Shown here: piece after piece, positions 58,290 through 64,000 of the stretch
Numbering within the stretch: position 1 is the stretch's first letter
Layout of the letters: each line of letters begins with the position of its first letter
NCBI GenBank assembly: GCA_002399405.1
Contig: DHDP01000011.1
Location: forward strand, 98,559 to 162,558
Reading direction: 5' to 3'
DNA: 64,000 nucleotides
Origin: Treponema sp. UBA4873
GTDB lineage: Bacteria > Spirochaetota > Spirochaetia > Treponematales > Treponemataceae
The notes under the pieces: model-generated
Seen by the model: the letters and a program-made list of their open reading frames with translations, nothing else
Told to the model about the DNA's origin: nothing
Databases searched by the model: none
Made by a program: the position numbers and the translations under genes

Positions 58290-59939
58290 CTATTCATATA
58301 ATGCATTATTAATTTCGCTCGGATCATATTCTACCCAGGAGAAATCTGCATAACCCGTACAATTTTCAACAGCCGCTTTACCGGACGCATACACTCCGAG
58401 TATTGTACCGACAAAACCTCCTGCACGGTCAGTACTCAGTATGCGCGCGTCGACTCCGCTGCAAACCGGATGAAGATGATACATATTTTTTCCGGAAAAG
58501 AAGGACAACCTTTGTTTATCTGCATGAACGGCCAGTACAAATCCGGACAAAGCAGCATCAAAGCGGTTTTCCGCAATCACAGTATCGGAGCGGCCTGCAC
58601 CGGACGCCATAATCACCCGTATAACGATGTCTGTCCCTGCGCGGCCTACAGCGAAACGGTACTGAAAATTCTCGCTCTGGAGCAGAACGATTCCGGCTTC
58701 TTCATACTCGTTTTCCGGTTTGAATTCCATACAGCAGCTGAACGTATATGACATGTCACATTGCCGCCTCCCCGCGAAGCTGACATTTCCCGTAGTTCTG
58801 AGTGATTCACCGCACGTATACAAACGCAGATACCCGCTGCGCTCTGTCAGGCTGAAAAGCGGCTTTCTCAACGTAAGCCACCCGGCCGGTAACGTATCCG
58901 CAGTAAAATGGATACATGACGGTACAGGCAGCTGTGTACTGCAGTCCGTACCGTATCCTACTGCTACAATTCCGGAAGATGTCTCTGAAAGTTCAAATGT
59001 ATCCTCTATTTTTCCCGCCCCCGGAGCGGCGACGGGCCAGTCGTCTTCCCATGAAACGGGCACGAGAAACGTTTCACGCCCCATATTTACGACACGCTCC
59101 CCTTCCCTGTTTCCACTGTCGCCGTATGGTCGGGACGCAAGCAGCACCATGTACCAGCTGCCGTTCGCATCATCAAAGAGATCCGCATGACCGACATTAA
59201 CAATATCCGTACTTCTTCCGAAATGACGATGCGTGATAAGCGGATTTCCCGGCATACCTTCGTATCCGTTCGTCAGAATTTTCGAACGCGCAGCCGTCAC
59301 CGCATGGTTGGCTCCGGTGCCGCCTTCCGCTATGAGCAGATAATACCAGCCGTCTTTTTTATACAGGTGAGGTCCCTCCGCCCAGATACAGTTTTTGAGA
59401 GCTCCGTCCCATAATACATATGTCTCTCCCGACAGCAGACCTCTCTGCACATCTATCCGTCTGATATAAATCTCGTTGTCGCCGGGGAATTTTCCGCCTC
59501 CTTTTTTTCCGTGCGTACCGACATACCATGCAGTTCCGTCATCGTCGAAAAAAAGCGAAGGATCTATACCGTCGGCACAGCGGCCTGCTTCATCGCATAT
59601 CCTGACCGGCTTGCTCCACGGACCGGCGGGGGCTTCCGCAGAAATAATAAAGTTTCCCAGTTTATCTACCTGCGTGCAGACAATATAAAACATTCCGTCA
59701 TAAAATCTGATGCACGGAGCGAACAGTCCCCTCGAAATACCGGCACCTGAAAAATCAAGCTGTTCTGTCCGGTCAACCGCGTTGCCGATCTGTGTCCAGT
59801 GCACCAGATCAGTGCTTCGGGAAACAGGCAGTCCGGGGAAATACGAAAAAGACGAATTAACAAGATAAAAACTGTTGCCTACTCTGCAGACAGACGGATC
59901 CGGAAAAAAACCGCGCAATATCGGATTGTGAACCTTCAT
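58290..59939 (-). CDS. glycoside hydrolase family 43 (beta-xylosidase/arabinofuranosidase)
   Basis: 549 residues from the ATG at 59939, which has a GGAGG site; a TTG ten codons earlier is rejected. The five-bladed catalytic propeller fills residues about 1-330, with the base Asp in RGFFPDPSV (Asp14), the pKa-setting Asp in GIDPSLFFDDDG and the acid Glu in WAEGPHLYKKDG. A C-terminal beta-sandwich, as in GH43 xylosidases, covers about 345-540. There is no signal peptide, so it works on imported xylo-oligosaccharides, releasing xylose or arabinose. It follows the GH8 gene by 26 bp. Confidence 0.92.
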   Translation of the reverse strand: MKVHNPILRGFFPDPSVCRVGNSFYLVNSSFSYFPGLPVSRSTDLVHWTQIGNAVDRTEQLDFSGAGISRGLFAPCIRFYDGMFYIVCTQVDKLGNFIISAEAPAGPWSKPVRICDEAGRCADGIDPSLFFDDDGTAWYVGTHGKKGGGKFPGDNEIYIRRIDVQRGLLSGETYVLWDGALKNCIWAEGPHLYKKDGWYYLLIAEGGTGANHAVTAARSKILTNGYEGMPGNPLITHRHFGRSTDIVNVGHADLFDDANGSWYMVLLASRPYGDSGNREGERVVNMGRETFLVPVSWEDDWPVAAPGAGKIEDTFELSETSSGIVAVGYGTDCSTQLPVPSCIHFTADTLPAGWLTLRKPLFSLTERSGYLRLYTCGESLRTTGNVSFAGRRQCDMSYTFSCCMEFKPENEYEEAGIVLLQSENFQYRFAVGRAGTDIVIRVIMASGAGRSDTVIAENRFDAALSGFVLAVHADKQRLSFFSGKNMYHLHPVCSGVDARILSTDRAGGFVGTILGVYASGKAAVENCTGYADFSWVEYDPSEINNALYE

Positions 59940-59965
59940 TTTAGTACCTCCGTGCAGCTCTGTAA

Positions 59966-61045
59966 TCAATATATATTGTAGTGTCCGCTCAGTGCGAGCA
60001 GAGCAAAAAAATAAAGGCAGTTGTCATAATAGCGTCTTTTTCCTTTACGCAGCGGTGTGTTCCAGAATCGTCTGACGGCTCGTGATGCAAGTTCTTCGTC
60101 GTCCGCGGCGAGTGCCGCTTCCGCAAGCGTCGCACACAATCCCACTGGATGACGGGACTTTCTGCGGTATGGCTTCCCGTCGATGCGGTATTCCATAAAA
60201 TCACTCACCTGCCGCCCGTCAAAAAACCGCAGAATAGTATCCGCTATGAGCGATAATTCATTCGTTTTCCCGTTCCACAGCGCGTCGAGGCCGATATTCG
60301 CGGCAACGCGGTACGAGTCGCTGAAGAACGTTCCGTGCCTGTCCGGCGGCAGCGGTGTACCGTCGTTTTCGGCATATTCCGCCGCGAGTCCGGTTAACGG
60401 ATGACATGCCTTTATGAGATATTCACGGCTCGCAGCCGCAGCCTTCTTCCAGAACACGCTGTCTGCCGGTTCCGCCCGTTGTGCAAAAAGTCCGTAGAAG
60501 TGAGGCAGATGATACGACGGATCTGAAAACGGGCAGCCGCATATAAACCGGATGAGACCGTTTTCCAGATTCCACATTGGAGACGGCCCGCGGATTGCCG
60601 TATGCAGGATCGCACGCGCTTCCGCCGTATAATTAAATATTCCCTTCCCGTCCCCCCATCGCGAAGACGCAAGAAAGAGTGCCATCGCAAAATATTCCTC
60701 GCCGTCGGGAGCAGGTCCGTCTGCATTCTTTGCTCCGTCGATGCTGTTCGACCAGCAGAAAAAGCCTGCATTCGGACCTTCCGTAAGGTACATGTTCACG
60801 CGCGCCCATTTCCAGATACGGTCAAAAATATCCTTCCGGTTCATCTGCACCGCCATCATCATACCGTACGACATACCTTCAGTGCGGACATCGGCATTTC
60901 CCGTATCTTCGATAAAACCGGTATCGTCCGGCGCATCAAAATAAAAGCGTTCGCTGCTTTCCCGGTCGAATATCGCGTACCACGTATCATCGATCCGCTT
61001 CTCAATCACAGCCTTATCGTATCCCGCCCTTTCCAAATAATTCAT
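59966..61045 (-). CDS. reducing-end xylose-releasing exo-oligoxylanase, glycoside hydrolase family 8
   Basis: 359 residues, matching the Rex group of GH8 ((alpha/alpha)6 barrel, about 370-390 residues, no signal peptide). It removes single xylose units from the reducing end of xylo-oligosaccharides in the cytoplasm. The general acid Glu is in DVRTEGMSYGMMMAVQM (near residue 57). Substrate-binding FCWSNSIDG and APDGEEYFAMAL segments are present, and the SDSYRVAANIGLD region near 245 carries the probable base. It is the first gene of the minus-strand GH8-GH43 pair. Cellulase members of GH8 are secreted, which this is not. Confidence 0.9.
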   Translation of the reverse strand: MNYLERAGYDKAVIEKRIDDTWYAIFDRESSERFYFDAPDDTGFIEDTGNADVRTEGMSYGMMMAVQMNRKDIFDRIWKWARVNMYLTEGPNAGFFCWSNSIDGAKNADGPAPDGEEYFAMALFLASSRWGDGKGIFNYTAEARAILHTAIRGPSPMWNLENGLIRFICGCPFSDPSYHLPHFYGLFAQRAEPADSVFWKKAAAASREYLIKACHPLTGLAAEYAENDGTPLPPDRHGTFFSDSYRVAANIGLDALWNGKTNELSLIADTILRFFDGRQVSDFMEYRIDGKPYRRKSRHPVGLCATLAEAALAADDEELASRAVRRFWNTPLRKGKRRYYDNCLYFFALLALSGHYNIY

Positions 61046-61193
61046 TGAAATTCTCCGTGTCTTTTCCTATAATACAATCACCCGGAAGATGCAGGTATAG
61101 TACAATTTACCGATACATAAAAAAGTAGAAATATGGCAGAATGGTTCCTAAAATATACTCGAACAGCACTATCTTAAAGGCAGGTTTACAAAC

Positions 61194-63308
61194 ATGAAAA
61201 AATCCGCAGACAAACTTACGCAGGAAAGAGAGAAGGAAATCAAAGCGCTTATTTCGTCAATGACGCTTGAAGAAAAAGTCTCACAGATGCTCCATACAAG
61301 TCCTTCTGTAGACAGACTCGGAATACCGGAATACAACTGGTGGAGCGAATGTCTGCACGGTGTCGCGCGTGCGGGTGCGGCCACTGTTTTTCCCGAACCG
61401 ATCGGTCTCGCCGCAACGTTCGATCCGAAGCTTGCACAGAAGGAAGCTGACGCCATTTCGGACGAGGCCCGCGCTAAATACAACGAAGCGCTGAAAGCCG
61501 GTGTACGAACGCAGTACCGCGGCCTTACGTTCTGGACGCCGAACGTAAACATATTCCGCGATCCGCGCTGGGGACGCGGACAGGAAACGTACGGCGAGGA
61601 TCCGCATCTTACCGGCGTGATGGGAAGCGCAATCGTAAAAGGCCTGCAGGGAAACGATCCGGACCACATGAAAGTCGCCGCATGCGCGAAACATTTCGCC
61701 GTGCATTCAGGCCCGGAAAGCCAGCGCCATACGTTCAACGCAGTCGTAAGCAAAAAGGATTTGTGGGAAACATATCTGCCCGCATTCAAAGCACTTGTCG
61801 ATGCCGGCGTCGAATCAGTTATGGGCGCGTACAACCGTACGCTCGGAGAACCGTGCTGCGGCAGTAAACTCCTGCTGCAGGACATCCTGCGGAAAAAATG
61901 GGGATTCAAGGGCCACGTGGTAAGCGACTGCTGGGCCGTCCGCGATTTTCATGAAAATCACAAAGTCACGAAATCCCCGGCTGAATCGGCAGCGCTTGCA
62001 ATCAACAACGGATGCGACCTTAACTGCGGATGCACGTTCCCTGCCGCAGTCGAGGCAGTAAAAACGGGACTTCTGGACGAATCGAAAATAGACGAAGCGC
62101 TGTACCGTTTGTTCGAGACCCGGGCGAAACTCGGCATGTTCGACGCAAAAAAGGACGATCCGTACCGCTCGCTCGGAGCGGCGGACGTAGATACAACTGC
62201 ACACCGCATACTCGCAAAAAAAGCGGCGGACGAATCAATCGTACTGCTCAAGAACAGCAGCAATCTGCTGCCGCTCAGCAGCAAGCCGAAACACGTGCTC
62301 GTCATAGGACCGACCGCAGCGAACATTCAGGTACTGCTCGGAAATTACTACGGCCTCAATCCGCACCTCGTCACAATACTCGAAGGCATGACGCAGAAAG
62401 CAGCTGAAATGCCGGGAATTACGCTCGACTATACGCTCGGCTGCTCCATGTACGCGCCGAATACGAACAACGGCTGGACTGTCGGTATGGCGGAAGGCGC
62501 AGACGTCGTGATTGCGTGCTTCGGCCTCGATAACGCGATGGAGGGCGAAGAAGGCGAATCAGTCGCATCTGAAAGCAAAGGCGACCGCGCACACATTGAA
62601 CTTCCGCAGTGGCAGCACGACTACCTGAAGGCGCTCCACGAACGGGGCACTCCTGTCGTACTCGTGCTCACCGGCGGTTCCCCGATCGCGTTCAATCCTG
62701 ATTTTGCCGACGCCGTACTCTTCGCGTGGTATCCGGGGGAAGAAGGCGGAAACGCAGTTGCAGATGTCATCTTCGGAAAGACAGTGCCGTCCGGTCATCT
62801 CCCCGTCACGTTCCCGAAATCGACCGGCGACCTGCCGCCGTACGAAGACTATGCGATGAAAGGCCGCACATACCGCTACATGGAAAAAGAGCCGCTGTTC
62901 CCGTTCGGCTTCGGCCTCTCTTATACGACGTTCGCATTCAAAGGATTACAGATATCGGAAAAGAAAATGGCGGCGGACACAAAACTCAAAGTTTCCATCG
63001 ACGTCAAAAACACCGGTAAATTCGACGGCGATGAGGTCGTACAGCTGTACGTCGCAAAAAAGAACCGCAGTGCGGGCGATCCGGCATGTACCCTCCGCGC
63101 ATTCAGCAGAGTGCACGTGAAACGGGGAGAAACGGCGCACGTCTCGCTCAAGCTCGACTCACACGCATTCGAAAGCGTAAACAGCGAAGGCGAAAGCGTG
63201 CTCGTTCCGGGCACGTATGTCGTTACGGTTGCCGACGCTGCACCGCTTCCATGCAGCGAAAAACTCGGGGCAGCCGCGCCGGTAACGGCGGAAATAATAG
63301 TAAACTGA
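61194..63308 (+). CDS. beta-xylosidase/beta-glucosidase, glycoside hydrolase family 3
   Basis: 704 residues. The N-terminal barrel contains YNWWSECLHGVARAG and TFWTPNVNIFRDPRWGRGQETYGEDP, which are strongly xylosidase-like, and KHFAVHSGPE. The catalytic nucleophile is Asp245 in GHVVSDCWAV. The alpha/beta sandwich domain (IVLLKNSSNLLPL, GTPVVLVLTGGSP) and the C-terminal fibronectin-III-like domain (about 585-690, VSIDVKNTGKFDGDEVVQLYV) follow. No signal peptide: a cytoplasmic exo-enzyme that finishes xylo-oligosaccharides. It is divergent from the GH8 gene across 148 bp. In that gap the upstream TATACT near 61154 is a possible -10. Confidence 0.92.
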   Translation: MKKSADKLTQEREKEIKALISSMTLEEKVSQMLHTSPSVDRLGIPEYNWWSECLHGVARAGAATVFPEPIGLAATFDPKLAQKEADAISDEARAKYNEALKAGVRTQYRGLTFWTPNVNIFRDPRWGRGQETYGEDPHLTGVMGSAIVKGLQGNDPDHMKVAACAKHFAVHSGPESQRHTFNAVVSKKDLWETYLPAFKALVDAGVESVMGAYNRTLGEPCCGSKLLLQDILRKKWGFKGHVVSDCWAVRDFHENHKVTKSPAESAALAINNGCDLNCGCTFPAAVEAVKTGLLDESKIDEALYRLFETRAKLGMFDAKKDDPYRSLGAADVDTTAHRILAKKAADESIVLLKNSSNLLPLSSKPKHVLVIGPTAANIQVLLGNYYGLNPHLVTILEGMTQKAAEMPGITLDYTLGCSMYAPNTNNGWTVGMAEGADVVIACFGLDNAMEGEEGESVASESKGDRAHIELPQWQHDYLKALHERGTPVVLVLTGGSPIAFNPDFADAVLFAWYPGEEGGNAVADVIFGKTVPSGHLPVTFPKSTGDLPPYEDYAMKGRTYRYMEKEPLFPFGFGLSYTTFAFKGLQISEKKMAADTKLKVSIDVKNTGKFDGDEVVQLYVAKKNRSAGDPACTLRAFSRVHVKRGETAHVSLKLDSHAFESVNSEGESVLVPGTYVVTVADAAPLPCSEKLGAAAPVTAEIIVN

Positions 63309-63325
63309 AAAGCAGGCATTTCCGG

Positions 63326-63362
63326 GCAGGAAGGCCGCTTCTAAGAGCATACGGCTTCCTGC
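63326..63362. repeat. hairpin between GH3 and Rpn genes
   Basis: GCAGGAAG and CTTCCTGC form an 8-bp stem, continued by CCG/CGG after a one-base bulge, with a 14-nt loop. No T-run follows on either side; it may still help to end the two convergent transcripts. The rest of 63309-63439 shows nothing else clear. Confidence 0.45.
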
Positions 63363-63439
63363 TCTCCCCGCTTCAGCACTGATATTATAATACTGATATC
63401 CGCCCGGGGTTATTAATTCTGTTTTTGATTACGAAAAAA

Positions 63440-64000
63440 TTACAGTCCGGCGATCTCGGTCTCTGAAAGACCTGTAGCCTGTGCGATTATCTGAACCGAA
63501 ACGCCGAGCTTCTTCAAGTTGCATGCAGTATCCTTCTTTGCCTGCATTGTTCCCTGACTCATCCCCTGCTGAATGCCCTGCCGGATTCCCTGTCGCATAC
63601 CCTGTCGCATACCCTGTTGAATACCCTGCTGTATGCCCTGCTGTATGCCCTGCTGTATGCCTCGTTTCAGGCCTTTTTTTAGCGCCGTTTCAAGCCCCTT
63701 CTCCTGCTGTTCCTGCATATACGCAAGCTCGGTATTCCGGTCGCTTTCAATAATGTCTCTGTCAAATTCCCGTTTCCAGAGTACCCAGTCAGTACTTATC
63801 CTGTCGAGCGTCTCCTTTGCTTCCATAATGCCTCCTTCTTCCTCTGCAAGCTTCCTCACATATTCCTGCCTGTCCGGATTATCTGCATCAAGGAAAAATT
63901 TACACCATTTCTGCTCAGAATTCAAGCTTTCCGGCGGTATGTCTCCCAGTGCGTCTATTTTGGGCAGTTCGAGAAATATGACAGTCAGTATGCCGGAGAG
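63440..64000 (-). CDS. Rpn-family PD-(D/E)XK nuclease/transposase-like protein, C-terminal part
   Basis: The frame is open to the right edge of the window, so the 5' part is missing; 186 residues are visible. The sequence VIFLELPKIDAL followed by EQKWCKFFLDAD and an ETLDRISTDWVLWKREFDRD helix region is the C-terminal side of Rpn (recombination-promoting nuclease, PDDEXK_2) proteins. The catalytic core lies beyond the window. Residues near the end form a tetrapeptide repeat (GIQQ/GMRQ, about ten units), encoded by near-identical 12-bp DNA repeats at about 63545-63660. These proteins are often multicopy and variable. A TTG at 63925 is not the true start. Confidence 0.85.
   Translation of the reverse strand, partial: LSGILTVIFLELPKIDALGDIPPESLNSEQKWCKFFLDADNPDRQEYVRKLAEEEGGIMEAKETLDRISTDWVLWKREFDRDIIESDRNTELAYMQEQQEKGLETALKKGLKRGIQQGIQQGIQQGIQQGMRQGMRQGIRQGIQQGMSQGTMQAKKDTACNLKKLGVSVQIIAQATGLSETEIAGL

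Noticed and set aside
63545..63660. Tandem 12-bp DNA repeats resembling a CRISPR or satellite array
   Set aside because: They lie in frame in the Rpn-family gene and encode the GIQQ/GMRQ tail; units are too short, without spacers.

Overview
The window (about 50% G+C) reads as a chromosomal stretch of a Treponema-type spirochaete from a gut, rumen or similar plant-fibre habitat. This is inferred from gene content. A short RpoD/RpoS-like sigma factor lies beside groES, followed by a TPR lipoprotein, nusB, a SurA-like isomerase and a short alaS. From memory that order resembles the end of the Treponema pallidum map. groES and groEL are unlinked, lipoproteins are frequent, and two xylan/xyloglucan loci are present. 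I see no prophage, insertion sequence, CRISPR array, rRNA or tRNA.

Layout. (1) 1-8637: an L-fucose-type locus on the minus strand: fucU, binding protein, ABC ATPase, permease, aldo/keto reductase, Zn alcohol dehydrogenase, class II aldolase, and the first codons of an FGGY kinase. It faces a divergent XylR-like regulator. (2) 8716-19153: housekeeping block with the sigma factor (near-perfect sigma-54 promoter), groES, TPR lipoprotein, nusB, PPIase, alaS, a membrane-anchored protein of unknown role, and groEL. (3) 19310-25414: two unknown lipoproteins and a putative outer-membrane protein, then a cytoplasmic protein of unknown role and an OppA-like binding protein. (4) 25418-32433: RND efflux operon led by a double-TetR regulator. 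(5) 32605-43583: ackA, a methyltransferase, ilvC with a structured leader, an HD-GYP phosphodiesterase, HU, an HU-transmembrane-LysM fusion, a TSCPD protein, pckG, and an oxidoreductase-RNase HI fusion. (6) 43587-51596: YesM/YesN two-component pair, sugar ABC importer without an ATPase, and a GH31 alpha-xylosidase. (7) 51718-63308: a soluble kinase with a LacI-like sensor, its probable NarL-type partner, an LplABC-type importer without an ATPase, and GH43, GH8 and GH3 enzymes for xylo-oligosaccharides. (8) 63440-64000: 3' part of an Rpn-family nuclease gene.

How they work together. Oligosaccharides enter through two ATPase-less importers, which presumably share an ATPase encoded elsewhere. 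They are cut in the cytoplasm by glycosidases that lack signal peptides. Acetate kinase and PEP carboxykinase fit a fermentative, CO2-fixing metabolism. Sugar sensing uses a LacI-like domain in two forms: joined to an AraC-type DNA-binding domain, and joined to a histidine kinase.

Most unusual points. Eight genes start 6-8 nt after a recognisable -10 box, which suggests leaderless mRNAs. Structured inverted-repeat elements lie between co-directional genes. Protein fusions include HU-TM-LysM, Gfo/Idh/MocA-RNase HI, LacI-sensor-kinase and TetR-TetR. The sigma factor gene has a sigma-54-type promoter.
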